The position numbers were made by a program, and so were the translations under genes. From Kitasatospora sp. NA04385 (lineage in GTDB: Bacteria > Actinomycetota > Actinomycetes > Streptomycetales > Streptomycetaceae), in the NCBI RefSeq assembly GCF_013364235.1, contig NZ_CP054919.1, forward strand, positions 4,731,200 through 4,795,199: DNA of 64,000 nt, given 5' to 3'. The stretch's first letter is position 1, and every line of letters begins with the position of its first letter. Of the stretch, positions 53,953 through 62,541 are shown piece after piece. The notes beneath the pieces are model-generated. The model had not been told where the DNA came from, did no database searches, and saw nothing but the letters and a program-made list of their open reading frames with translations.

Positions 53953-55089
53953 GTGTCCACCATCCCCGTCATGATCCCCTGGCTCGGCGACGAGGAGGCC
54001 GAGGCCGCCGCCGAGGCGGTCCGCTCCGGCTGGGTCGCGCAGGGCCCCCGGGTCGCCGCGTTCGAGCGGGCGTTCGCCGAGTTCCTCGGCGTGCCGCACG
54101 CCGTCGCGGTCTCCTCCTGCACCACCGCCCTGCACCTGGCGATGATCGGCGCCGGCGTCGGCCCCGGCGACGAGGTCGTCGTCCCCTCGCTCTCCTTCAT
54201 CGCCACCGCCAACGCCGTCACCTACGTCGGCGCCACCCCGGTCTTCGCGGACGTCGACCCGGCCACCGGCAACCTCACCGCCGAGACCGTCGCCCCGCTG
54301 CTCACCGACCGCACCCGGGCCGTGGTCGCCGTCGACCAGGGCGGCGTCCCGGTCGACCTGGACGCGATCCGGGCGCTGGCCGAGCCCCGCGGCGCCACCG
54401 TGGTCGAGGACGCCGCCTGCGCCGCCGGCTCCACCCTGCGCGGCCGCCCGGCCGGGGCGGACGCCGCCGTCGCCGCGTACTCCTTCCACCCGCGCAAGCT
54501 GCTCACCACCGGCGAGGGCGGCATGGTCACCTGCCAGGACGCCGGGCTCGCCGCCCGGCTGCGGCGGCTGCGCGAGCACGGGATGAGCGTCTCGGCCGCC
54601 GACCGGCACGCCGGGGCGGGCGGGGCGGGCGTCGTGGAGACCTACGACGAGATCGGCTTCAACCACCGGATGACCGACGTCCAGGCGGCGATCGGCCTGG
54701 TCCAGCTCGGCAAGCTGCCCGCGATGGTCGCCCGGCGGCGCGAACTCGCCGACCGCTACCGGGAACTGCTGGGGGAGGAGCTGGCCGCCCGGCTGGTCGG
54801 CGACCCGTCCCACGGCACCTCCAACTTCCAGTCGCTGTGGCTGCGGCTGCCCGAGGACGCCCCCGACCGCGGCGAGGTCCTGACCCGGCTGGCCGCCGAC
54901 GGCGTCTCCGCCCGGCGCGGCATCATGGCCGCCCACCTGGAGGCCCCGTACAAGGGCACCGCGCGGGTCCCGCTCCCGGTGACGGAGGAGATCACCGCGC
55001 GGACGCTGATCCTGCCGCTGTACCACTCGCTCACCCACGAGCAGGTGGAGCACGTCGTCTCGGCGCTCAGGACGGCCCTGGGGCGCTGA
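53953..55089 (+). CDS. DegT/DnrJ/EryC1/StrS aminotransferase (first of two)
   Basis: The 378-residue PLP enzyme has SSCTTALHLAMIG, VVVPSLSFIATANA, VEDAACAAGS and the PLP Lys182 in SFHPRKLLTTGEGG. It transfers an amino group from glutamate to a keto-sugar nucleotide. The start is GTG 53953, because AAGGAG lies eight bases upstream; earlier in-frame starts (53932, 53935) have no ribosome site. It should use the keto-sugar made by the upstream oxidoreductase or epimerase. Confidence 0.93.
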   Translation: MSTIPVMIPWLGDEEAEAAAEAVRSGWVAQGPRVAAFERAFAEFLGVPHAVAVSSCTTALHLAMIGAGVGPGDEVVVPSLSFIATANAVTYVGATPVFADVDPATGNLTAETVAPLLTDRTRAVVAVDQGGVPVDLDAIRALAEPRGATVVEDAACAAGSTLRGRPAGADAAVAAYSFHPRKLLTTGEGGMVTCQDAGLAARLRRLREHGMSVSAADRHAGAGGAGVVETYDEIGFNHRMTDVQAAIGLVQLGKLPAMVARRRELADRYRELLGEELAARLVGDPSHGTSNFQSLWLRLPEDAPDRGEVLTRLAADGVSARRGIMAAHLEAPYKGTARVPLPVTEEITARTLILPLYHSLTHEQVEHVVSALRTALGR

Positions 55090-55181
55090 CCCCCGGGGCG
55101 CCTCCCCGCCGCGATCCTCCCGCCGTCCGTCCTCCGATTCGCGCGGTCCCCCGCGCCCCTGGTCTGAGAGGTCACCCCTTC

Positions 55182-56288
55182 GTGACGAACATCCCCCTGG
55201 TCGACCTGCACGCTTCGCACGCCGAGATCGCCGACGAGGTCCGGGCGGGCTTCGACGCGGTGCTGGCGAGCGGGGCCTACATCAAGGGCCCCGACGTGGC
55301 CGCGTTCGAGCGGGAGTACGCGGCGTTCTCCGGCACCGGGCACGCGGTGGGGACGGCGAACGGCACCGACGCGCTGGAACTGGCGCTGCGGGCGCTGGAG
55401 CTGAAGCCGGGCGGCGGGGTGGTGCTGCCCGCGAACACCTTCGTGGCGACCGCCGAGGCGGTGGTCCGGGCCGGGCTGCGGCCGGTCCTGGTGGACGTGG
55501 ACGAGGACCACCTGCTGATCGACGTCGAGCAGGCCGCCGCCCGGACCGGGCAGGCCGTCGCGCTGATGCCCGTCCACCTCAACGGCCAACTCGCCCCGAT
55601 GGAGCACCTGCTGGAGATCGCCGACGGGCTGCCGGTGGTCGAGGACGGCGCCCAGTCGCAGGGCGCCACCCGGCACGGCCGGCCGTCCGGCAGCTGGGGG
55701 CGGATCTCGGCCACCAGCTTCTACCCCGGCAAGAACCTCGGCGCGTACGGCGACGCCGGCGCGGTGGTCACCGACGACGCCGAACTCGCCGACGCGGTGC
55801 GGCTGATCGGCGACCACGGCTCGGCCCGCAAGTACGTCCACGAGAAGTTCGGCTTCAACTCCCGGATGGACACCCTGCAGGCCGTGGTGCTGCGCGCCAA
55901 GCTCCGCCGGCTGCCCGGCTGGAACGAGCTCCGCCGGGCCGCCGCCGAACGCTACGACAAGCTGCTCGGCGGCCTGGACGGGATCACCCTGCCGCGCACC
56001 CTGCCCGGCAACGAGCACGTCTGGCACCTGTACGCGGTCCGGGTCGGGCACGGCCGCGACCGCGTGCTGGCCGCCCTCCAGGAGGCCGGGATCGGCGCCG
56101 GGGTGCACTACCCCGTCCCGGTGCACCTGCAGCCCGCGTTCCGCCACCTCGGCCATCCGGAAGGCGCTTTCCCGGTCACCGAGCGGGCCGCCGGACAACT
56201 GCTCACCCTGCCGCTGTTCCCGCAGCTCACCGAGGTCCAGCAGACCCGGGTCGCCGAGGCGCTGGCCGCCGCGCTGCGCACCCGCTGA
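55182..56288 (+). CDS. DegT/DnrJ/EryC1/StrS aminotransferase (second of two)
   Basis: The 368-residue PLP enzyme resembles the FdtB/QdtB/WbpE group: VTNIPLVDLHA, GTANGTDALELAL, VVLPANTFVATAEA, VEDGAQSQGA and PLP Lys184 in SFYPGKNLGAYGDAG. The two aminotransferases share only family-level similarity, so they likely act on different positions or sugars. Start GTG 55182, 92 bp after the first aminotransferase. No clear ribosome site other than GAGAGG. Confidence 0.92.
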   Translation: MTNIPLVDLHASHAEIADEVRAGFDAVLASGAYIKGPDVAAFEREYAAFSGTGHAVGTANGTDALELALRALELKPGGGVVLPANTFVATAEAVVRAGLRPVLVDVDEDHLLIDVEQAAARTGQAVALMPVHLNGQLAPMEHLLEIADGLPVVEDGAQSQGATRHGRPSGSWGRISATSFYPGKNLGAYGDAGAVVTDDAELADAVRLIGDHGSARKYVHEKFGFNSRMDTLQAVVLRAKLRRLPGWNELRRAAAERYDKLLGGLDGITLPRTLPGNEHVWHLYAVRVGHGRDRVLAALQEAGIGAGVHYPVPVHLQPAFRHLGHPEGAFPVTERAAGQLLTLPLFPQLTEVQQTRVAEALAAALRTR

Positions 56289-56421
56289 CCCGCGGCGACC
56301 GCCCGGCCGGGCCGCGTCCGGCCGGGCCCCCGGGCAGGGTGGGACCGTACCCCGAACGCGAACGGCCGTTGCCCTACGCTGGTCCCCGAGGAAATCGGCT
56401 TCTGCCAGTGGGGGACCACAG

Positions 56422-57423
56422 ATGACGACAGGTCGGCCCGGCACCGCCGCCGCGCCCAACGCGGCCTACGCGGGCCAGGTGGTGCAGTTCCCGGACCCGG
56501 TCCGGGCCCAGCGGCACCCCGGGGGCGTGCGCGTCGACGAGAACGGCTACCCCGACTTCGCGCCGTACGCCGCCGCCGCGGCCGAGGTCGCCGACCCGCC
56601 GGCCGGCTTCGGCGTCGACGAACTGCGCCTGACCGACTACGTGTCGGCCAACGCCGCGCTCTACACCCAGGGCCACGAGCTCTGGGCCGACCTGGACACC
56701 GCCGTCGCCACCCCGCCCGGCTGGACCTGGCACCACGCGGTGGGCGGCGCCCCCGAGGGCTGGCGCCGGATGGAACTCGTCCCGGTCGAGGTCAAGGCGC
56801 TGCTGCGGCACCACGGCGGCCTGGCCCGCTCCACCGCCGACCACACCCGCCGCGGCACCCGCCCGCTCCAGGACCACCGCCCCGCGCACTTCGCGCTGGC
56901 CAAGGACGGCGGCGACCCGCTCGCCGTCACCGAGGACCTCGTCCAGCGCGCCGAGCAGCGCCTCGGCCACCCGCTGCCGACCGCCTACCGGGACTTCCTG
57001 AAGCTCGCCGGCGGCCGCGGCCCGGTCGGCGTCGCGCTCGACGTCGACCTCGGCCTGCTGGTCGACCAGCCGTTCCTCACCCTCAGCGAGGAGTACGGCA
57101 CCGACGACCTGGTGTACGCCAACAAGTGCCTGCGCGACCACCTGCCCAAGGACCAGCTCGCCGTCGCCTACCTCCAGGGCGGCCTGCTGACCGTCAGGGT
57201 CCGCGGCGAGGGCACCGGCTCGGTCGGCTTCCTGCCCTACGACGACGCCCGCGACGACGGCTCCGAGGAACCCGTCGAACAGCGGGTGCAGCGCCTCCTG
57301 CTGCCCTGCGGCGACAGCTTCGACGCGTTCCTGCTGCGCCTCGCGGGCAGCCCCGCGGAGCTGGAGACCGTCGCCGAACTCATGGTGGACGGCGGCTTCG
57401 CCCGCGCCGTCCCGGTGAACTGA
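56422..57423 (+). CDS. WHH-type HNH/EndoVII nuclease domain fused to a SUKH immunity domain
   Basis: The 333-residue protein appears to join a putative toxin and its immunity domain. Residues about 40-135 fit the WHH nuclease family: TDY, W103-H104-H105, then RRMELVPVEVK and H130-H131-G-G. Residues about 170-320 are a SUKH-1 (SMI1/KNR4) domain with AEQRLGHPLPTAYRDFLKLAGG. There is no signal peptide. The C-terminal domain could keep the nuclease silent in cis, or the WHH part may have become a binding module. It is 13 bp upstream of the large deaminase/SUKH-4 gene and cotranscribed with it. Confidence 0.8.
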   Translation: MTTGRPGTAAAPNAAYAGQVVQFPDPVRAQRHPGGVRVDENGYPDFAPYAAAAAEVADPPAGFGVDELRLTDYVSANAALYTQGHELWADLDTAVATPPGWTWHHAVGGAPEGWRRMELVPVEVKALLRHHGGLARSTADHTRRGTRPLQDHRPAHFALAKDGGDPLAVTEDLVQRAEQRLGHPLPTAYRDFLKLAGGRGPVGVALDVDLGLLVDQPFLTLSEEYGTDDLVYANKCLRDHLPKDQLAVAYLQGGLLTVRVRGEGTGSVGFLPYDDARDDGSEEPVEQRVQRLLLPCGDSFDAFLLRLAGSPAELETVAELMVDGGFARAVPVN

Positions 57424-57436
57424 CCGAAGGACAGGG

Positions 57437-59765
57437 GTGGGACGAGACGTGGTGACCACGTACGCGCAGGCGCAGGAGACCGCCGAGGACTGGATCAACG
57501 CCGGGGTGCCGCGCTCGCAGCACCGCGAGGTGAAGGTCCGCGAGTTCGACCTCGGCTACGTCTGCTGGGCCGTCGACGGCAGCGAGCACACCGGCGGCCC
57601 CGGCAGCTCGCCGCGCCTGGTGATCGCCCGGGACAGCGGCGCCAGCACGCTCTGGCCGCCGCTGCCGGTCAACGAGGTGGTGCGGCAGTACGAGGAGCTG
57701 TACGGCTCCGAGAGCGAGCCCAACCCGGCCGGCGCCGCCAAGCCGGTGCGCGGCGCCGTCGAGGCCACCTCCTTCCTGCTCAGCCCCCCGCAGTGGCTGC
57801 AGGAGGCCGGGGCCGCCGCGCTCGCGGCCGAGGCCGACCGCCTCGCCGCGCCCGCACCCGCCGCCGCGCCCGCTGCCGTGCCCGCGCCCGCTCCGGCGCC
57901 GCAGCCGCCGGTCCAGCAGCCGCCCGTTCAGCAGGCCGCGCCGCTGGAGCCCGGCGGTGAGGGCCCCAGCTACTTCACCGGCACGCCCGCCGCCGGACTG
58001 CCCGTCCCGCCGCCCGGCGCCCCCGGGGGCCGCGCCTTCCCCGGCTCCGAGGACGCCACCGTGCTCGCCCCCAACGCCGTCGTGCCGCCCCCCGCCGCGC
58101 CCGTGCCGCCCGGTGCCACCCGCCGTACCCCGGCCCCGGCGCGCCCGCCATGCCCCCGCCGCCCCGCCGCCGTACCTCCGGCCGCGCCCGCCGCCGGGCC
58201 CGGGGTCAACTACGCGGCGACCATGCTCGCCACCGACGGCCCGCCCGGCCTGATGGGCCTGCCCGGCGCCCCCGGCCCCGGCGCGCCCGTGCCGCCCGGG
58301 GTCCCCGGCGGCCCCGGCCCGCTCGGCCGCGGCGGCCCCGGCGCCCCGCCGCCGCCCCGCCGAACGAGCTGCTGCCCTCCACCGGCGGCCCCGCCCGCAC
58401 TCCGGCGGCCGCAGCGGCCCGGGCGCGCCCCGCCGCCCCGCCGAACGACCTGCTGCCCTCCTACGACGGCCCCGCCCGCACTCCGGCGGCCGCGGCGGCC
58501 CGGCGCCCCGCCGCCCGCCCCCGCCGGGCTGCGCGCCGAGGGCGCCCGCCCGCCGCCCCGCGCCCGGGCCGCCGCCGTCGCCCACCAGGCCACCCAGCTG
58601 GCCCCGGCGATCGAGCTGCCGCCGGGCGCCACCCGCCGTTCCCGATGCAGGGCGGCCCCGGCCAGCCGTTCCCCGGCGCCCCGGCCCCGCAGGGCGCGCC
58701 GCCGTTCCAGGCCCCGCCGCCGTTCCCCGGCGCCCGCAGCCCGGCGGCTTCCCGCCCGGTGCGCCCGCGCCGGTGGCCCCGCCGCCGGCCGGCCCGCCCA
58801 CGGTCGGCCCCGGCACCACCGCCGTGGTCAACTACCGGGGCCCCGACGGCTCCGAGCTGAGCATGGTGATGACCTCCGAGCTCGGCACCCCGCACCCCGA
58901 GTGGAAGGCGTTCCACGAGCTGCGCCGCCTGGGCGTGCCCGCCGACCAGGTGCTGGAGGTGCACACCGACCTGGAGCTGTGCGACCTGCCCGGCGGCTAC
59001 TGCGCCCGGATGGTGCGGGCGTCCTGGCCGAACGCCCGGATCAGCCACACCGCCCCGTACGGGCGGGACGCCGCGGCCCGGCAGGCCGGCATGAACGTGC
59101 TCAGCGAGCACGTCGAGCAGATGCACCAGCTGGTGTCGGCGCCGCCGCGCCCGCGCACCGTCCGGGTGCCGCTGCCCGCGCCCGGCACCGTCCAGCAGTT
59201 GCCGCCCGCGCCGCCGCAGCAGCTCGCGGCGGAGTTCGGCAGCATGTTCGGCCCCTCGATGTTCCGGTTCGAGCAGCGCGCGGTGGCCCGCCAGGGCGTG
59301 CCGGAGCCGGTCGCCCAGACGCTGATGTGGGTCGGCCTGCCGCGCGAGTTCGCGCCGTTCTTCTGGGCCCAGGCCCAGGAGGGCCGCCCCATCCCGACGC
59401 TGGCCGAGCTGGCCGCCGAGCGCGGCCTGCCGTCCGGCCCGGACTTCGGCGGCTACCTGGTCCTCGGCAACGACTACGGCCGCCAGCTGTGCGTCCAGTA
59501 CGGCACCGCCGCGGTGGTCGCCGTCGACCTGGAGAACCCGGCCGAGCCGCCGCGCTTCGTCAACACCGGCGTCCCCGAGTTCGTCGGCTGCCTGGTGGTG
59601 CTGGCCCGGATGTGGCGCCTGCGGCTCGGCCTCAACCCCGAGCAGGCCGGACGCTGGACCACCGACCTCCAGGCCCAGCTGATGGCGGTCGACCCGGCCG
59701 CCGTGCACACCCCCGAGAGCTGGTGGGCCGTCCTGGTCGAACAGCTCTGGGACGGCCTGCTCTAG
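57437..59765 (+). pseudogene. Imm35-like / Pro-rich linker / deaminase / SUKH-4 protein, frame-disrupted
   Basis: The frame from GTG 57437 encodes a YrhB/Imm35-like domain (about residues 1-95, AQAQETAEDWINAG to LPVNEVVRQYEEL), then a long Pro/Ala/Gly linker. Between about 58118 and 58740 the natural reading changes frame several times, so the gene is broken as written. From 58773 (a GTG) to 59765 the frame is clean. It encodes a polymorphic-toxin deaminase domain (HPE in TPHPEWKAFHELRRL, Cys pair in LCDLPGGYC) and a SUKH-4 domain (LGNDYGRQLCVQYG, VPEFVGCLVVLARMW). One C added to several short C-runs restores a continuous protein of about 780 residues, so base-calling error is likely. If the gene is intact, the protein carries toxin and two immunity-type domains. 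Confidence 0.72.
58361..58522 (+). repeat. Two 81-bp repeats in the Pro-rich linker
   Basis: CGAACGAGCTGCTGCCCTCC at 58361 recurs as CGAACGACCTGCTGCCCTCC at 58442, with similar sequence between. The encoded motif is PPN(E/D)LLPS followed by GPAR. The copies mark the correct reading frame locally and help locate the frame changes. Confidence 0.7.
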
Positions 59766-59770
59766 CCCCG

Positions 59771-59803
59771 CGTCGCGCGGCCGGTTCCTCCGGCCGCGCG
59801 ACG
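59771..59803 (+). terminator. Terminator after the deaminase/SUKH-4 gene
   Basis: A perfect 14-bp stem (59771-59784 with 59790-59803) with a TTCCT loop lies six bases after the stop codon. A GTTTGG tract follows. Confidence 0.8.
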
Positions 59804-59815
59804 GCCCCTGTTTGG

Positions 59816-59844
59816 TTTGCGTTCGTATCTGCGCAAAATAGGTC
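59816..59844 (+). promoter_or_regulatory. Likely promoter of the coiled-coil gene
   Basis: An AT-rich island in otherwise GC-rich DNA. TTTGCG (59816-59821) and TAGGTC (59839-59844) are 17 bp apart. TTTGCG also forms an inverted repeat with CGCAAA (59832-59837), which could be an operator. Confidence 0.4.
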
Positions 59845-59927
59845 AATGGGACGGTTCGCCCGACCCACCTGCACCAGGCAAACCCGGCGGGGCCGCGCAG
59901 CCCGCGAGCACGAGGAGAACAGCCGAA

Positions 59928-61175
59928 ATGAGCGACGCCGTGTCCCAGTACGGCTTCACCCCGTCCCGGCGCGGCTACGCGCCCGACCAGGTCGACGCGG
60001 CCGTCACCGCGCTCAGCCGCGCCCGCGACGAGGCGTGGGAGCGGCTCAGCGTCCTGGGCGGGGGCCTGCGCGAGATGGAGAAGCGGCTCGCCGACATCAA
60101 GCAGGCCGCCGACGACGCCCCCGACCCGGACTTCGCCGAGCTCAGCGACCAGGCCGCCGTCCTGCTCGGCATCGCCCTCAACGAGGCCGACGCCATCCAC
60201 GCCAAGGCCAAGCGCTCCGGCGAGGACGCCCGGGACGCCGCCCACGAGGCCGGCGAGGCCGCCGCCAAGGCGGCGAAGGACTTCGCCGCCAAGCTGCGCG
60301 AGGAGACCGACCAGTTCGTCCGCCGCACCGACGAGCGCAGCCGCGCCGAGGCCGAGCGCATCCGGTCCGAGGCCGACGCCGAGTCCCGCGCCGTCATCCA
60401 CGCCGCGACCGGCCACGCCGCCCGGGTCCGGGTCGCCGCGGCCAACGCCTCCGAGCAGTCCGAGAGCACCCTCGCCGAGCGCCGCCGCAAGGCCGACGAG
60501 GACTTCGCCGCCGCCGAGACCGCCGCCGACGCCGCCGTGGCCAAGGTCACCGCCGCGGCCGACGCCCGGGTCAAGGAGGCCGAGCAGCACCGCGAGGCGA
60601 TGCTGGACGAGGCCCGCCGCCTCGACGGCGACGCCCAGGCCAAGGCGGACGCGGCGCTCGCCGCCGCGCAGGAGAAGGCCGCCCGGATCAGGGCCGCCAG
60701 CGAGCGCGAGCAGGCCGACTTCACCAAGCGCCTCGACAAGGTCCAGACCCACCTCGACCACATCAAGGGCACCCTGGCCTCCCTCACCGGCGCGGCCGTC
60801 GGCGCCATCGAGGACCCGGAGGACGCCGCCGAGGCCGTCGCCGCCAAGAAGGCCGACCTCGCCAAGTCCCCGGCCGTCGACCAGCCCACCACCGTCCTGG
60901 GCCCGGTCAGGCCCAAGCAGGAGGACCCCCGCAAGCCGCACACCGCAGCGGCCCCGGCGGCTCCCGCGGCCCCGACGGCTCCCCCGGCCGACCTCAGCAA
61001 GGCCCCGCTGCCCCCGAAGCCGGCGACGAAGCCCGAGGCGAAGCCGGAACCGAAGCCGGAGACGAAGCCGGACGCCACGGTCGAGGAGCGCATCGTCCCC
61101 AAGATCGTCATCGTCGACGACGGCATCGACCACGACACCCGCCCGGACCGCAACCGCATCCAGCGCCGGGGCTGA
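59928..61175 (+). CDS. Long coiled-coil protein, FilP/Scy (DivIVA-related) like
   Basis: The 415-residue protein opens with a short DivIVA-like head, YGFTPSRRGYAPDQVDAAV, as in FilP/Scy and so-called cellulose-binding proteins of Streptomyces. A near-continuous Ala/Glu/Arg/Lys coiled coil follows (about 25-300), then a disordered Pro/Lys tail with KPEAKPEPKPETKP repeats and a final EERIVPKIVIVDDG segment. FilP and Scy form cytoskeletal assemblies for polar growth; a similar scaffolding role is inferred. It has its own promoter and terminator. Confidence 0.83.
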   Translation: MSDAVSQYGFTPSRRGYAPDQVDAAVTALSRARDEAWERLSVLGGGLREMEKRLADIKQAADDAPDPDFAELSDQAAVLLGIALNEADAIHAKAKRSGEDARDAAHEAGEAAAKAAKDFAAKLREETDQFVRRTDERSRAEAERIRSEADAESRAVIHAATGHAARVRVAAANASEQSESTLAERRRKADEDFAAAETAADAAVAKVTAAADARVKEAEQHREAMLDEARRLDGDAQAKADAALAAAQEKAARIRAASEREQADFTKRLDKVQTHLDHIKGTLASLTGAAVGAIEDPEDAAEAVAAKKADLAKSPAVDQPTTVLGPVRPKQEDPRKPHTAAAPAAPAAPTAPPADLSKAPLPPKPATKPEAKPEPKPETKPDATVEERIVPKIVIVDDGIDHDTRPDRNRIQRRG

Positions 61176-61190
61176 GCTTCCCGGCCCGCA

Positions 61191-61214
61191 GGGGAACGGG
61201 CCCCGCCGTTCCCC
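61191..61214. terminator. Terminator between converging genes
   Basis: The 9-bp stem GGGGAACGG/CCGTTCCCC with a 6-nt loop lies between the coiled-coil gene and the converging dehydrogenase gene. Confidence 0.65.
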
Positions 61215-61233
61215 GAGCCCCTGGCGGGCTCTC

Positions 61234-62541
61234 CTACAGCACCTCGACCGTCGCCCCCGTCAGGCGGCGGCGGCAGTCGAGGACGTAGCGGGCGTGGGTG
61301 GTGACGGCGTCGTAGTCGAACTCGTCGTGGTCGGCGAGCAGGACGACGGCGTCGGCGGCGGCCAGTTCCTCGGGGGTGGCCTCGACGCGGTGGACGGCGG
61401 CGAGCGGGCCGCCCTCGTGGGCGGCGGTGCGCTGGCCGGGGATGTGCGGTTCGGCGACGTGGACGCCGGCCACCACGTGCGGGTCCGCGGCGCGGACCTC
61501 CGCGCCCTGGCGGGTGAGCAGGTCGACGACCCGGGCCGCCGGGGTCTCCCGGGCGTCGCCGGTGTTGGCCTTGTAGGCGAGGCCCAGGACCAGCACGCGC
61601 GAGCCGTTCACGCTGCGGCGGCGCTGGTTGAGCGCCTCGGTGAGGCGGCGCACCACGTAGTCCGGCATGTGGCTGTTGACGTCGTTGGCGAGCTCGACGA
61701 ACCGGAAGGACTGCCCGAGGGCGCGCTCGACCCGCCAGGACAGGTACGAGGGGTCGATCGGCAGGCAGTGCCCGCCCACGCCGGGGCCCGGGGTGAAGCG
61801 CAGGAAGCCGAAGGGCTTGGTGGAGGCCGCGTCGATGGCCTCCCAGACGTCGATGCCGAGGTCGTGGGCGAACATCGCGAGCTCGTTGACCAGGGCGATG
61901 TTGACGTGCCGGAAGGTGTTCTCCAGCAGCTTGGTCAGCTCGGCCTCCTTGCAGGAGGAGACCGGCACCGTCCGCTCGACCAACTCCCCGTAGAAGCCGC
62001 TGACGGCGGCCAGGCCCTCGGGGGTGGTGCCGGAGACGACCTTCGGGGTGTTCTCCAGCTTCCACACCGGGTTGCCCGGGTCGATCCGCTCGGGGCTGTA
62101 GCCGAGGTGGAAGTCGGCCCCGGCCCGCAGCCCGGAGCCCGACTCCAGCAGCGGGGCGAGCAGCTCCTCGGTGGTGCCCGGGTACGTGGTGGACTCCAGC
62201 ACCACCGTCGCGCCGGGCTTCAGGTGCCGGCCCAGCAGCTTCGCGGACGCCTCGATGTACGAGAGGTCGGGCACCCCCTCGCGCAGCGGCGTCGGGACGG
62301 TGATCACCGCGACGTCGAACCCCGCGACGTCGGCGGGGTCGGCGGAGGGCAGGTACGCCCCGCTGTCGAGCAGCGGGCGCAGCCGCTCCCCGGGGATGTC
62401 CTCGACGTACGACTCGCCGACCGCGAGCCGCTTGATCCGGCGCTCGTCCACGTCGTACCCGACGACGCGGTGGCCCACCTCGGCGGCGCGAACCGCGAGC
62501 GGGAGTCCGACATAGCCCTGACCTGCGATGACGACGCGCAT
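61234..62541 (-). CDS. Nucleotide-sugar 6-dehydrogenase (UDP-glucose/UDP-GlcNAc type)
   Basis: The 435-residue NAD enzyme has GQGYVGLPLA for dinucleotide binding, VPTPL, STTYPGTTEE, the central ENTFRHVNIALVNELA helix and the catalytic Cys259 in GVGGHCLPIDP. It oxidises the 6-CH2OH of a UDP-sugar to a carboxylate in two steps. The sequence is closer in feel to WbpA/Wzx-cluster UDP-GlcNAc dehydrogenases than to Ugd, but the substrate is inferred. The ATG at 62541 follows GGGGG at ten bases. It is transcribed towards the sugar cluster from a long empty gap. Confidence 0.92.
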   Translation of the reverse strand: MRVVIAGQGYVGLPLAVRAAEVGHRVVGYDVDERRIKRLAVGESYVEDIPGERLRPLLDSGAYLPSADPADVAGFDVAVITVPTPLREGVPDLSYIEASAKLLGRHLKPGATVVLESTTYPGTTEELLAPLLESGSGLRAGADFHLGYSPERIDPGNPVWKLENTPKVVSGTTPEGLAAVSGFYGELVERTVPVSSCKEAELTKLLENTFRHVNIALVNELAMFAHDLGIDVWEAIDAASTKPFGFLRFTPGPGVGGHCLPIDPSYLSWRVERALGQSFRFVELANDVNSHMPDYVVRRLTEALNQRRRSVNGSRVLVLGLAYKANTGDARETPAARVVDLLTRQGAEVRAADPHVVAGVHVAEPHIPGQRTAAHEGGPLAAVHRVEATPEELAAADAVVLLADHDEFDYDAVTTHARYVLDCRRRLTGATVEVL

